DNA of 64,000 nt from Panagrolaimus kolymaensis (taxonomy: Eukaryota; Nematoda; Chromadorea; Rhabditida; Panagrolaimidae): contig JAJQJQ010000028.1 of assembly GCA_028622995.1 (NCBI GenBank), forward strand, positions 806,001 to 870,000. The letters run 5' to 3'. Positions 11,439 to 23,286 of this stretch are shown here, in pieces; position 1 is the first letter of the stretch, and each line of letters opens with the position of its first letter. The notes under the pieces are model-generated. The model ran no database searches and was not told the DNA's origin. It worked only from the letters and a program-made list of their open reading frames with translations. The translations under genes were made by a program, and so were the position numbers.

Positions 11439-13006
11439 TTAACATTGTCCATTATTAATATTTTGAACCATAGTTTGACTAAATATTTTATAAATATCTA
11501 ATGCGCTTTCACCTGTGCCAAAAATAATTCGGTCGGGAAGGTTGTTAGTTAAGTACGGCCATAAACTAGTTTGAATCAAACCTTTACTATAATCCAATAC
11601 ATAAACATTTGTTCCAGTTGCTGCGATTCGATTTGAAGCTGAATATCCACGGCTGGGATCCATTATTGCTCTGAAAATAAAAACCAATTATTTATTATTA
11701 CGTTTTTTGTTTGTTTGCGTTTGAAAAAACTTACTCCATTTCTCCCATAAAAAATACAGTAATTTTTTGATTCCAATATGATTGTATGGTGTCATAAACC
11801 GCGTTCAATGGACTAAAATTTTAATTATAAATTAATAATTTTTATTTTTAAGCTCTCACGGTTCAATATAAGTTTGGCCACTATTTGGATTAGGAAGTTG
11901 GGCTTCCATTTGGGCCACAGTTGTAACAAAATCATCATAATTTTGAAAATATATTTGTTGATTTATATCATATCCATAAGTGGTGATGGCAAATTGTAGA
12001 TAATTTGGAGAAGATAAAGTTCCAACAATTTGTAAAACAACCGTGTAAAAATCTTTCTTTTGTTGGGTTGAAATTGATCGAGACATTTCTCCAACAAAAA
12101 TGATGCCAAAGCAGTTGCTAAAATCTCCAGTTGGCTGAATTGTGTACCATGGATTGGTTGGATACCATGGAGCTGTTTGAGGATACCAAGGAGTCGTATA
12201 TTCATATGGTGGCCAGTTTGTCTGTGTATAGCCATTATCCGGGCAATAATTAGCTAATAAACTTTTTAATTGATCTCTTACATACATAACATGGGACCAA
12301 TCGCTTGGATCCGAAATATAAAAACAATTGTATTGAAAAGTTGCTAATGAACAAAGATTTGATGTTTCTCGATAGCCAACAGATATAACATAAATTGTTG
12401 CTCCATACCACTGTTGTAGAGAATATGCATCTGACGATGCTTGCAAAGCATCTTCATCAGATTTGGCAAAAATAATAATAGATTGCTGAACACCTTGTCG
12501 ACGAGAACTTTCAATATCGATAAGTGAATCCAAACCTCTAAAAAAGACAAAATTTCTTCTATCAAGGTTCAAAATTTAAAAAATGCATACCCCGAAATAT
12601 CTGAATATATGCGATCACCCATATTTTCACTTTGAATAAGTTGATCTCTAATTGTTGAATTTATGTCTCTATAATTATCGTTAAATCCATAAATATTGTA
12701 GTCAGTGCTATTTGGAAATGGAATAGCTACCATTTGAGTGACATAATTACCAAAATCATCATAAAATTGATATGCGGGATCATTAAATAATTTATTTGTA
12801 ATTAAATCAACCATTTGTTCTGATGATACATCATACGAGAGATCAGGATTAAAAGTATTTTCCCAAACTATTGCAATATCTTGGTAGACTTTAAGATTTG
12901 ATGGACAATATTTGGATGTATCCCGTGTAGTTTCAAAGTTAACTGAGGGCTTGGTTTCGATAATATCATTGGCAAAAACAAAAATTATAAATAATTTTAG
13001 CATCAT
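11439..13006 (-). CDS. secreted von Willebrand factor A-domain protein
   Basis: Four exons on the minus strand: 13006-12591, 12537-11860, 11812-11735, 11670-11439; phases agree and give about 400 residues. Residues 1-19 form a signal peptide (MMLKLFIIFVFA). A first vWA-like domain starts at DIAIVWENTF (about residue 44) and continues into exon 2 (QSIIIFAKSDEDA, IYVISVG). A Trp/Tyr/Pro-rich linker (PWYPQ, PWYPTNPWY) joins a second vWA-like domain starting CFGIIFVGEMS (about residue 250), with ITVFFMGEM and NVYVLDYS as later strands. The Asp positions of the MIDAS are partly replaced, so metal binding is doubtful. Nematodes have many secreted vWA proteins, often with C-type lectin domains; none is seen here. 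Role probably extracellular; unknown in detail. Confidence 0.8.
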
Positions 13007-14824
13007 TTTTTCATTACTTTTGATTCAAAAAAAAGCAAAAAGTAAATTTAACAGAAATTTTTGGGCTTTTTTATGCATTTTTCGTTTCTCACAAAGCTTA
13101 TTTTATTTAGAACTTATGCCGCACCTTTCTTATTATATTATTGAAAAAAATAAGTAAAATAAAGATGGTATTAATTTTTTCAATAAACAATAGTTTTTAA
13201 GACATGATTTTTGTATTTAAGAAAATATAAAGAAAAATAAGCTGGTATTAAGTTTTTTTTATTTCGATAACTTGTCCTAAAAAATTTTTTTTCTTCTTTG
13301 TCAGTAAAAAACCATTAATTCAAAGTTTTTTTGTTAATTAAATTCAAAAGTGTCGATGTTCGAGTCAAAAAAGTTTAATGAAAAAAAAACCAAACGTGAA
13401 AAAAGGAATTAAATAAAATCCACAATTTACATATTTTCTCGTTATGAATAATAATATGGTATCATAGAAGCTTTGGAAAGTCAAAATGGAATATTTTTTA
13501 TGTGTCATAATTCTGAACATCGCAAAATTATTTTGAATCATAATTGTCAGAATAATTTTAAACATTTTTTAAAGTTTAAGTAATTATTTATGAAAATAAA
13601 TGACATTAAAGCTCTAATATGTCAAGAATCTTATTAATATTTATTTAAATCACAGCTTTTCGGTGGGAAAAGAAGGCAATTGATCTCAGTTTTTGAAGAA
13701 GAAAAAAAACCAAAAATATTCTTCTTGTTTTTGTTTTTATAAGAGTTTTTTTCCAACCGTCGCCAAAGCAAAAAAAAAGACAAAAAGATATAAAAATAAA
13801 TTATGTGATAGAAAGAAAAAAGGATTGGGACTTTTTTTTCTTCATTTTTTAAACGAAATAAAAATCGATAAAAAGGCAATCTTATGCCTTTTTTTTGTTT
13901 CATCACTAGTTTGAAATGCGTGAATGAAACAAACTTCTTTTTTTGTTTGAATATTTTTTAAAAGTTATTTGTTTTTGTTTTTGTGAAAGTTTCATAATTA
14001 TGTATTTTAAAAAGAATTGTTGAATTAATAAATGAATATATGATTATTTTGTTTTTGATAAAATTTATTTATAATACCGATGTTTTAAAAAAATATCATT
14101 GAAAGGTTCATTAGTCACAGTTGCGAATCAAACAGTTTTTTTTTATCTGTATTGGAATAGGATTAAAACACAAATTAGTTTTTTCTTCTTACTGAATTTT
14201 GTGTTGTTACTTAAATTTTAATAAAAAAAAGCATTCTTGTTATGCACTTTTTGACAAAACAACATTAAAATTAAATAAAGAAAACTACATGTTAGTAATT
14301 AATAAAAATTTAAAAAACAAACTTTCTTTATATTGGTAAACGACGAATATTTGCCGAATTTTGTAAGGTTATTGCATCACAAAATTTTTTTTAGTAAAAT
14401 ATTTGCAAACTGCTTTTTGAACATCAAGTGAATTATTTATTATATTTTGCTATTGCATAATTATGTTTTAAAAAGCATACACATGATATTTTTTTAAAAA
14501 TAAACAAAAGTTCAAAAAGCAAAAACCTTTTCAGCAAACCTAATTCAATAAATAAACCAATCAACTGTGATTTGTTTGCAAGAAAAAAAATAAATAAAAT
14601 CATTTTTTATTTTGTTTTTTATTTACTCAAATTAATTTAAACGTAAATAATTAGATTTAAATGTAGCAGATGTTTTTCTTGTTTTTACTTTCCACTCCTA
14701 CTTAAGGTTCCTAAAGAAGCTTGTTTTTTTCATAATTTTTATTAACATTTTTTTCATTCTCAAAAAAGAGTCTTTAACCTTTCTTCTCCGAAAAAACTGT
14801 ATTTTTTAATTTTAATAAGAAATA
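13007..14824. other. intergenic, AT-rich
   Basis: About 1.8 kb with long A and T runs. The overlapping open frames at 13634-13914 on both strands are lysine/phenylalanine-rich artefacts of these runs. A 120-bp dispersed repeat lies at 14664-14785. Confidence 0.45.
14664..14785. repeat. dispersed repeat copy, unoccupied TTAA site
   Basis: Resembles 18584-18703 plus 18896-18906: both contain TTTCCACTCCTAC, TTCCTAA, GCTTGTTTTTTT and AAAAAAGAGTCTTTAA in the same order and spacing. Here the run continues directly as GAGTCTTTAACCTTT, whereas at 18700 the TTAA is split by the foldback element. It ends about 40 bp upstream of the Srh-like gene start. Confidence 0.7.
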
Positions 14825-15841
14825 ATGGAAGGAATTAAGGTTGTTCCACCATGGCCAAGTATGATTTTATTTTATTATTATTATTCATACTTTATTATGA
14901 TTCTTTGTTGGATATTAACACCCATCGTATTTTATATAGTTTTCACTCAATCTAAAGCATTAAAAAATTTTAAATGGCTTATTTTAAACCATCTTTTTTG
15001 GTGTTTGGCTTTGGAAACGTTGGTGGCTTTTATAAAGCCGTTATTTCTGTTTCCTGCTCCGGCTGGATATCAAATTGGAATATTTAGACATTCCGGAGAT
15101 TTTCGACATACTTCCATTTCAGCTATAATTTGTTTTGCAATTGCTGGAAATTGCGTGATTGGTCTCACAGCGACTATTGGAAGTCGATATATGCTTGTTT
15201 TTCCTTCCCCATTAACGGAATGGTTTAATCTCAAAATTGTTGGGATCGCGATGGTTTTATTTTCAAGCTTAATTTATTTAATTTTGGGTTATGCATTTTT
15301 TCCTTTAATGCAAATTGATTCTCAGCAAATTCAACAATGGACAACGGAATATGATCCTTTTTTGGAAACATATTTTATGAATGAACCAACTTTTTGCTTT
15401 TTACCCAAAAGTTTGGCCCAAACACCCGCCTTCGTTGTTTTGGGCCTGATTATATTTTTGGCTTCAATCACTGGGATTTTTGTCCTATTTTTTGCGTATC
15501 AAGCATTTCAATTTAAATCCATGACAGCCGCGAAACTTAAATATTCATTAATTTTGAGTTCAATCGTCCAAATTTTTATCACTGGTTTCCTCCTAGTTTT
15601 ACCTGTTTTTTTGTTTTTTGTTTTTATTGCATTTAATATTCGAAAAACTGCAACCTCGAGTTGCGCTTTTATGTGTATTCTAATGTCTCATTGTTTAGTG
15701 GAATACCTCGCAACATTGTATTTTATTCAACCATACAGAAAATTTATTGTTAAAATTTTCAGAGAAAAAGTTCTTCCTAAAAAGCGTAAAGCTTCTGTTG
15801 CTTCTCTTTCATTTATAAGTGATTATTATCAAGTTTATTAA
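14825..15841 (+). CDS. intronless seven-TM chemoreceptor, Srh-like
   Basis: A single open frame of 338 residues from ATG 14825. Seven hydrophobic segments are visible. The segment LFLFPAPAGYQIGIF after TM2 matches the P..LFP..AG.P.G signature of Srh receptors (Str superfamily), and the end HCLVEYLATLYFIQPYRKF matches the Srh TM7 with a conserved PYR. The C-terminal tail is basic and serine-rich. Lack of introns is unusual beside the other receptors here, which have two to five exons; it may be a retrocopy or the result of intron loss. The promoter region contains a dispersed repeat (14664-14785). Confidence 0.85.
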   Translation: MEGIKVVPPWPSMILFYYYYSYFIMILCWILTPIVFYIVFTQSKALKNFKWLILNHLFWCLALETLVAFIKPLFLFPAPAGYQIGIFRHSGDFRHTSISAIICFAIAGNCVIGLTATIGSRYMLVFPSPLTEWFNLKIVGIAMVLFSSLIYLILGYAFFPLMQIDSQQIQQWTTEYDPFLETYFMNEPTFCFLPKSLAQTPAFVVLGLIIFLASITGIFVLFFAYQAFQFKSMTAAKLKYSLILSSIVQIFITGFLLVLPVFLFFVFIAFNIRKTATSSCAFMCILMSHCLVEYLATLYFIQPYRKFIVKIFREKVLPKKRKASVASLSFISDYYQVY

Positions 15842-16591
15842 TTTTTTTAATGTAAAAATACGTGAAAATAAATATGTTAAATTTCTATTTTTTTGTTTAA
15901 GTAATATCAGTAAAAATTCAAAAACCTTGAAAAATTTAAAAACTTCATATAACTAACAACCTATAACACACGTCTAAAGAAAATGACTTTAGTTGACCAC
16001 TTTTTTCAGAATTTTTTTTCCAAAGAAGGACTATGAGCGGACAAAAAAATAACATTTAAAAAAACATTGAAGATGAAAAATGGCGCCAACCTTCGCCTTT
16101 GTTACATTGTTTAGTTTTTGTGGGTTGAAAATCTGCATTTCTTTTTGCTTTATTTTTTGCAAAGCCTTTTTTGTTTGTTGTTTATAAAAAGGACCAGTTT
16201 TTTTCAAATAAGACTTTCTGTGAAAAAGATTTTGTTATTTGAATATTTGATTTGTTTTTATTATTTTTTTATATTAGTATTAAATAAACTTGCTAACAGA
16301 ATTATATTTTGATTATTTTATAAATAAATATAAGAGATTTATGATTGGCAAGTCGCAAAAAAAGCAGCACCAATCTTGTTTTTTATTTGTTAAAATTTGA
16401 AAGAAAAAATAAAGAAAAATAAAAGCCACGCCATTAACAAAATTTCCTAAGACGATTAATAAAAAGAATAAAAATTTTTTTATGTCGAAAAAATAACATC
16501 AGTTGTTACTGAACTTATTTATTAGATCCAACAATACACATTCAAATACTAAATGGTTTTTAATTAAAAACAATGAAAACAAAATTTTTTT
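15842..16591. other. intergenic between two 3' ends
   Basis: Convergent gene ends face this 750-bp AT-rich stretch. AATAAA-type signals occur near both ends. No other gene seen. Confidence 0.4.
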
Positions 16592-18046
16592 TTATTTAGA
16601 TTTAATATTTTGCATGGCATCAGATGGTTTTCGAAGTTCATTAATGGTATCCAAATATTTTCGATAACGTCCTGACATTTCCGAGGGTTGAGTACTGCCT
16701 TCATCAAAAATATTATATTTTCGGCCGATATCAGCGGAAGTTAAAACATTTCCATTAAATTTGGCAACTTCTGAATCAGCTGCAAGAGCGGCAATGCATT
16801 TACCAGAATATTCAACGCTTTCACCTTTAGCAAATGCAGCTTTGAATGGCTGAAAAAAACTTTGGGTTTTAGTGATAGAGAAATATTATTTTTTATGGAA
16901 GAAGTTTTTTTGGGAAAAAACTATAAAATAAAAACTTACATTTTCTCCAGGTTGGCTCAAAATTTTTTCATGAACTGCTTCAGTTTTGACTGCACCAGGC
17001 CAAAAACTAATAGAGGTAACATTAGCTTGTTGCAAATCAACAGCGATGTCAGAAGCCAATCGATCACAACCAGCTTTGCCAATGCCATAAGCTACATCAA
17101 AGAGATAACCCAAACCACCCATGGATGAAATAGTGACAATTAAGCCACTCTTTCGTGGAACCATTAAACGAGCAGCATAAATGGCACAAATGTAATGATT
17201 TCGAAGGCCCACATTGTTAGCAGAATCATAACTTGAAACTGGATCGAGATCCCAAAATTTGGTCATAACATTTTCAAAAACAAACTAAAAAAAATGAACG
17301 GAAAAAAATTAGAATTTTTGCAATAAATTGTTTTCCATTTTCACTGACTGAAAAAAATGCAAGAAAAAAGTTGACCCCTGTTATCGAGAAAAAAAGGAAG
17401 AAAAGAAATAGATAATCTTTGAGTTGTTGCAAAAAAATGTTTGTCAGTGGGAAAAAAAGATTTTGTGTAAAAATAAACCGCTTTTTTGTTTTCTCAATCG
17501 ACAACTTTTGGCCACTAAGATTAATGTTATCAATCATATTTTTTAAAAATTTTGATTTTTAGTTTTAGCTAAAAAGCTTTTTCCAAAAAATCGCTTATTT
17601 TTTTCTTTAAAAAATTTTTTTAATATAAAAAAAGTTTAAATATAAAAAAATTTTGCTCAAAAAAACTTTGGTCAAAATTTGAAAAAAGCCCTGTAAAAAT
17701 TAATGGTAAAAATACTTACATCAACTCCAGCATAAGCATTGTTAACCAAAATATCTAATTGTCCTTTATTTTCTTTTTCAATTTGTTCAAAAAGTTGTTT
17801 GACATTTTCTGGGTTTGAATGATCACAAAAAATTGCAAAACCTTTCCCGCCACGATGAGTAATTTCTTCCGCAACTTTTTCAAGAGGGCTTTGGCCCTTT
17901 TCTGCGCCTTTTTGAGGTCGACCAGTTACATAAACTTTGGCTCCAGCTTCACCAAGTTGAAGGGCGATTCCTCGGCCGATGCCTCGGCTTGCGCCAGTGA
18001 CAAGGGCAATTTTATTTGCGAGGGCGCCAGTTGCAACTTGAGTCAT
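16592..18046 (-). CDS. DHRS1-like short-chain dehydrogenase/reductase
   Basis: Three exons: 18046-17720, 17284-16940, 16849-16592, all joined at phase 0; about 309 residues, the usual DHRS1 length. The Rossmann motif TGASRGIG lies near residue 17, followed by DILVNNAYAG, the catalytic Ser in TISSMGG and the YxxxK pair in AYGIGKAG. The stretch FWDLDPVSSYDSANNVGLRNHY is typical of the DHRS1 subgroup, as is FWPGAVKTE. DHRS1 proteins are NAD(P)H-dependent reductases of steroids and xenobiotic carbonyls, usually at the ER. Start at 18046 (MTQVATG); an in-frame extension upstream has no ATG. Intron 1 is long for this region (435 nt). Confidence 0.92.
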
Positions 18047-18993
18047 ATTTATTTTAAATTGGAGGAGTAAAAACAATAAATTTCAAAAGAAAAAATAGAT
18101 TATTAATGATTTGATTTTTGTCAATGAAAATGAGTGCAGTTTGATTCTTTTCTTTTATACTCCCGAAAAACAAAAATGAAAAAACAACGAAGTTGGAAAG
18201 ACTCAATTTTTTGTATGCTCTGCTTTATAGTTTGGCAGAGAAGGAGAAGAAAAATAAAGGGAGAGATGGGAGAAAAAAAGATTTGAGTCGTCTGCAAGGG
18301 ACGAAAACAACACAAAATCAATCAGTCCAGTGAAAAAAAGTCCAAAGATAAAACAAAACAAAAATAAATAATAATAAAAAAATCATCATTTTTGCTTTTT
18401 GCTTCGTTTTCGGTTTGTGTTTTGATGATTTTAAAAATGCTGATTATTATTTTTTTTATTCAATCTTTTGTGATTTAAACATTTTAAGAGCATAAAGGTT
18501 AAGTAGCTTTCGCAAGAAAAAAAAAAGAATTCATTTTTTTTCTATTTTTAAATATTAAAGACGCAGAATATTGAATTGTTTTGGTGCAGATGCTTTTATG
18601 TTTTTATTTTCTTTCCACTCCTACCTAAAATTCCTAAGTAGCTTGTTTTTTTTTTTACAATTTTTATCAATATTTTTTTTTCCACTTAAAAAAGAGTCTT
18701 TAAAGGGACATAGCTATTTGATGCCTTTTCAAAAATTTCGATACTGGGGACTGAAAGTTACACTTGGTAAGGCGCGTGTTTGAATTTACGTGTAAGACAA
18801 TAAGCGACACGTAAATTCAAACACGCGCCGCCCCAACTGTTCCTATCAGCCCCAGTATCGAAATTTTTGAAAAGGCATCAAATAGCTATGTCCCTTTAAC
18901 CTTTGTGTGCACCAAAAATAATAATTTTGAGAAAAAAAGAAATAGAGAGTCAAAAAATTTATGTATCTTGGCAACGCGTAATAAGTTTAAGCA
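18047..18993. other. intergenic with TTAA foldback element
   Basis: Upstream of the SDR and downstream of the first S28 gene. Contains the second copy of the dispersed repeat (18584-18703, 18896-18906) interrupted by the MITE at 18700-18899. Otherwise AT-rich without genes. Confidence 0.45.
18700..18899. mobile_element. TTAA-flanked foldback MITE (element 2)
   Basis: Inverted arms start AGGGACATAGCTATTTG and end with the complement; a second inner inverted repeat (GGCGCGTGTTTGAATTTACGT) sits in the middle. TTAA flanks both ends (18700-18703, 18896-18899). Compared with the empty copy at 14774-14777, exactly one TTAA was duplicated. The ends resemble element 1 at 6292-6428. Confidence 0.88.
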
Positions 18994-20983
18994 TTAATCT
19001 TCAAGCCATGCAGAAATGTTTGTTTGCACATCAATCATATATTTAACCAATATAGTGTTGTTAGCTTTTGTATCAATTGGGACCATATCAGCGCAATGTC
19101 CAACTCCTTCAATAAGATATGGAAAAACTGTTTCATTGTTGGATTCTTGCAAAGCTAAAATACTCCATGGATCAAGAGAGCCACGTGAAGCAATAACATT
19201 GGTCCCTTTATAATTTTGATTTCCGCCATAACGTTTTAATGTTTGAGAAATTCCTTGTTGAATTGTTACCAAATTATAATCTGCACCAAAAACATCGGTG
19301 CACAAATTTATGTAAAAACTAAAATAAAATTTGTAGATTAAAAAAACGCTGCGAAAAATTAAGACAAACTTGACTGAAATTTGATTAGAAAATGCACTTC
19401 GTCCAGCATTGGTGGATGGAAAATAACCAAATTCATTACAGGCTTGCCAAGTCCATGCTCGTGTGGAAGCTTGTAAAGGATCATCAGTTCCGGTAAATTG
19501 TAAATAAGTGATTAAATTTGAATAAACGTTATCCATTTTTGGCATTCCAAGGCGTCCCATTATATCAGCTATGAAATTTGAAATACTTTCATCTTAAAAA
19601 TAAAAGCTTAATTTTTTATTTTTATTAAAAATAATTGAGCTAACATATATCTGAAGGTTTCTGCATCTGTGCCATATAGCCACATATGAGAGAAGTTCCA
19701 TCAAAATTTTTAAATGGTTCCCAAAGTAAATAAAATTTATGCATTTTAGCTTATAATATAATATTGCAAAATTCTTACTGTATTTAAATTACTGTATTGA
19801 ATAGAAGCTTGAAAATAGCTAACAATAGTGCTGTAAATATAAGCCATATTTTCGTAGGACACACTATCATCTGTAAGCGCATCCACGTGTCCTGTCCATC
19901 TAAAAAAATAATATTTTTAAGTGGTTAAAAATCTTTAAAAAAATGGTAACCCAAATGAGTTTGATAACATATGTCTTCCATTTTTCCAAGTAAAATGATC
20001 AGTAAAATCTTTAAAAGCTGTTAAAAGATTTTTTACGCAAGCTGGGTCTATTGATCGGATAAGTTCTTGGGCAAATGGTAGATATTCTGAAAAATCGAAT
20101 AAAAAATGTTGAAAATAGTTTTATAAAAAACCATAAAAGTCCAGGTTAGGTTGGATAGGTGCTGAGCTAGCAACAGCTCCATCGCATAAATTTGGATAAA
20201 GTTCACGAAACCAAAGGGCTAAATTTCCAGCATAAGCCCCGCCAAAAAGTATCCATTTGGTATCATTGGTAAAAAGATTTTTATTTTGGGTCGAAATAAA
20301 TGCGGCTATATCACCCAAAGCTTGTTTACTAGTTAGATAATCAAGATGCACCGTATCAAGAGTTCTGAAAACATTAACCTTTAAAAGTACCTTGAATTGA
20401 ATTCTAAGAATTTACTCATATGGTTGACTTTCACCATAAAATCGATGTTCTAACAACCATAGACCAGCATTATGAAATTTGGAATATTGGACGTGAGGAA
20501 ATTTATCATACAAAATATCATATGCTACTGCTGGAGCTTCACCACCAAGAATTAAAAATTGTGGACCATTTGGTTTGGAATATTTTCCATTATACCAATA
20601 ACGCTAAAATATAAATGTTGCAAAATCTTAATTTTTTTTTTTGATAACGTACCTGTTGCCATTTAGATGTCGTTTCAAAAGGTTCATAGGTAAAGTGATC
20701 AAGTTTTTGCTCAAAAAATGAACAATTTAATTCAGGCAAAGCATCAAGTTCTATTTTTTTCTAAAATTTTGGAATACTAAGAAGCCGAATCAATTGTCTT
20801 AATTTAAAAGTTTTACATCATCCGGAATAGTAAATTGCCTAAATCCTGAAAGTGGACGACCCATAAACATCCATGGCGGATTAAATCCTGCCACGGCTTT
20901 AACGAAAATCTAAACACAAAAATTTATTGGCGAATTTAAAAAATGAATTAATTTACCAAGAGAAAGATGGATTGCAGCCACAT
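18994..20983 (-). CDS. secreted S28 serine-carboxypeptidase homologue, serine lost (copy 1)
   Basis: Ten exons: 20983-20957, 20909-20817, 20760-20653, 20603-20416, 20364-20132, 20086-19951, 19899-19793, 19749-19645, 19592-19370, 19318-18994; about 514 residues. A signal peptide (MWLQSIFLL + IFVKAVAG) precedes the S28 fold: FEQKLDHF, GGEAPA, EHRFYGES. The nucleophile elbow reads FGGAYAGNLALWF (Ala codon 20235-20237) where active members have GGSYxG. The Asp (RGSLDPWS) and His (GVGHCADM) of the triad remain, so only the serine is lost. Family S28 (prolyl-type lysosomal carboxypeptidases, C. elegans pcp and K12H4.7 type) cleaves next to proline; this copy should be inactive and may bind peptides. 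The seventh intron has slid relative to copy 2 (GTAATT donor, ATAAG acceptor). Tandem partner: 21336-23286. Confidence 0.9.
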
Positions 20984-21335
20984 ATTTGCCACAACAAGTT
21001 TCAAAAAAATGAAAAAACTTAACTTTTTTTGAGGTTTTTGGGAGTAAAGGCTTATTTTTGATAAGAAAACTTCGCTATGATAATTATTGTTCTTTCCCAT
21101 TTTATTTTAATGTTTTCTTAAACAAAGAGGATTTCTTAAATAAGCTTCTTAGAAAACAAAAGAAGCTCAAATATTCTTTCGATGTTGTGGCGGATTAAAA
21201 GAATTTTCATCTTTGAATTCAAGGGTTTATTTTTATATATATTAACTCACTTTTAACTCCTATCCTACTGTAAAAAAAAAACAAAGTATTTTATTAATTA
21301 ATTTTAACATAAACAATTTTTATTATCATATAAAA
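20984..21335. other. spacer between tandem S28 genes
   Basis: About 350 bp holding the promoter of copy 1 and the 3' flank of copy 2. No additional feature seen. Confidence 0.4.
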
Positions 21336-23286
21336 TTACACTTTAAGCCATTTTTCAATTGTTGTTAAAACAGTTTTTCTGAATTCTTCTACAGCAGCGT
21401 TATCCGTGGCTGCGATGGGTACCATATCCGCACAATGTGCTGTTCCATTAATTAGATATGTAATCACCGAGGAATCTTCAGATTTTTCTAAAGCCAAATT
21501 ACTCCATGGATCTATTGAACCTCGTGAAGCGATGACATTGGTTCCTTTGTAATTATATTTTCCTCCATAAGTTAAAAAAGTTTTTGAAATTCCCTTTTCA
21601 ATGGTAAAAATATTAAAATTTGGGCCAAAAACATCGTTGCAAAGATTTGTATAAAAGCTAAAATAAAAAAATATATTTTTTAAGATTTAAAAAAATGCAA
21701 AGTTTGCGTGACTTACAAAACCCAAACTTTATTTGAAAATACACTAACAAAATTTGTGGATGGAAAATAACCAAATTCATTGCAAGCTTGCCAGGTCCAT
21801 GCTCGAGTGGAAACTTGTAAAGAATCATCAAAACTTGTAATTTTTAAATAATTCACTAAATTCTCATAATAACCATCAGTAACTAATGACCATCCTATGC
21901 TATTTTTAAATGAAATGATAAAATCCGGAACGCTTTTATCTATAAAACAAAAAAAAATAAGAAAAAATGTGAAAAAAGGATTATAATTTTTTATTATTAT
22001 AAACTAACATATATTTAATGGTTTTTGTGGCTCAGCCATTTTTCGACAAATTAATGAAATACCATTATATTTACTTGATTCTGGGCCCTACAAAACTTTT
22101 TAAGTTTATTATTTAAAAATTTTAAATTCTTACAATATTTATATTATTGTATTGAATTGAAGCTTGAAAATAACTTAAAATAGTGCTATAAAAATATGCG
22201 ACTCCTTGTTGAACAAAATTTTTATCGCTTAACTCTCGATTTACGCTGAAAGTTGTGGGGGGTTAACACAAATATTGTATGTATTTGTGAAATAAAATTT
22301 TACCCAAAAGCCATTGTCAACATGTGTCTGCCCATAGTATAATTAAAAGTTTGAAGTAAAGCATCAAAAGATGCTTTCATATTTTTCTCGCATATAGGAT
22401 CAATGGTTTTAATTATGCTTTCAGATGATTTCAAATGTTCTAAAAATTGGCCTGAAATGAAAATTCAAAAAAAGTAAATACAAACCATAAAAATCAAGTT
22501 TGGGTTGAACGGGAGCTGAACTTCCAATAGCTGCAAGACATAAATTTGGATATAGTTCACGAAACCATAAAGCCAAATTTCCAGCATATGCTCCACCAAA
22601 AAGTATCCATTTTGGATCAGTCAAATTCATATTTTTATTCTGGGCTAAAATAAATGAAGCAATATCTGCTAAAGCTTGTCGAGTATTTAAATATTCAAGT
22701 TGCGAAGTGTTTGAACTTCTAAAATATTTTAAAATTAAAATTCATTTTTGAAAATTTTAGGTAACTTACGAAAATGCTTGGCTTTCACCATAAAATCTAT
22801 GTTCCAATGTCCATAAACTAGCATTAAATGCTTTAGCGTATAAAACATGTGGAAATAAATCATATAAAACATCATATGGAATTGCTGGAGCTTCACCACC
22901 AAGAATTAAAAATTGTGGACCATTTGGTTTGGAATATTTTCCATTATACCAATATCGTTGTTGAAAAGTCGCTTTATTTATCAAGGAAAAATGGTCGATT
23001 CTCTGTTCAAACCATAAAGGTTTTGACTGAGGTAAAGCATCAAGTTGATTTTTGACCTAAAAAATTTAAGAATTATTGTAAAATATTTTTATTTCCACAT
23101 ACGCCATCGGGAATATTATATTGTCTAAATCCTGAAAGTGGACGACCCATAAACATCCATGGCGCATTGAATCCTGCAATAATTTGAACCAAAATCTAAA
23201 TTAAAAAAATTAATAAATAATTATGTATTTAAAAAATGTTAAAAATAATTTTTTACCAAACAAAATATATTTTGAAACAGCAACAT
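21336..23286 (-). CDS. secreted S28 serine-carboxypeptidase homologue, serine lost (copy 2)
   Basis: Nine exons: 23286-23257, 23195-23103, 23056-22770, 22718-22486, 22451-22304, 22245-22134, 22087-22009, 21939-21717, 21657-21336; about 509 residues. Layout matches copy 1 except that exon 3 corresponds to two exons there, so one intron was gained or lost. A signal peptide (MLLFQNIFCL) is followed by PWMFMGRPLSGFRQ, identical in copy 1. The elbow is again FGGAYAG (Ala codon GCA at 22589-22591, against GCT in copy 1), while Asp (RGSIDPWS) and His (TAHCADM) are kept. The different alanine codons and many other synonymous differences, with a clean reading frame, suggest a maintained non-catalytic protein. 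Same orientation and spacing as a tandem duplicate. Confidence 0.9.

Noticed and set aside
13634..13914. Overlapping open frames on both strands
   Set aside because: Runs of A and T giving Lys/Phe-rich peptides; no support.
19645..19793. Lost splice acceptor (pseudogene signal) in S28 copy 1
   Set aside because: An alternative donor GTAATT at 19792 and acceptor at 19750 restore the frame and conserved residues.
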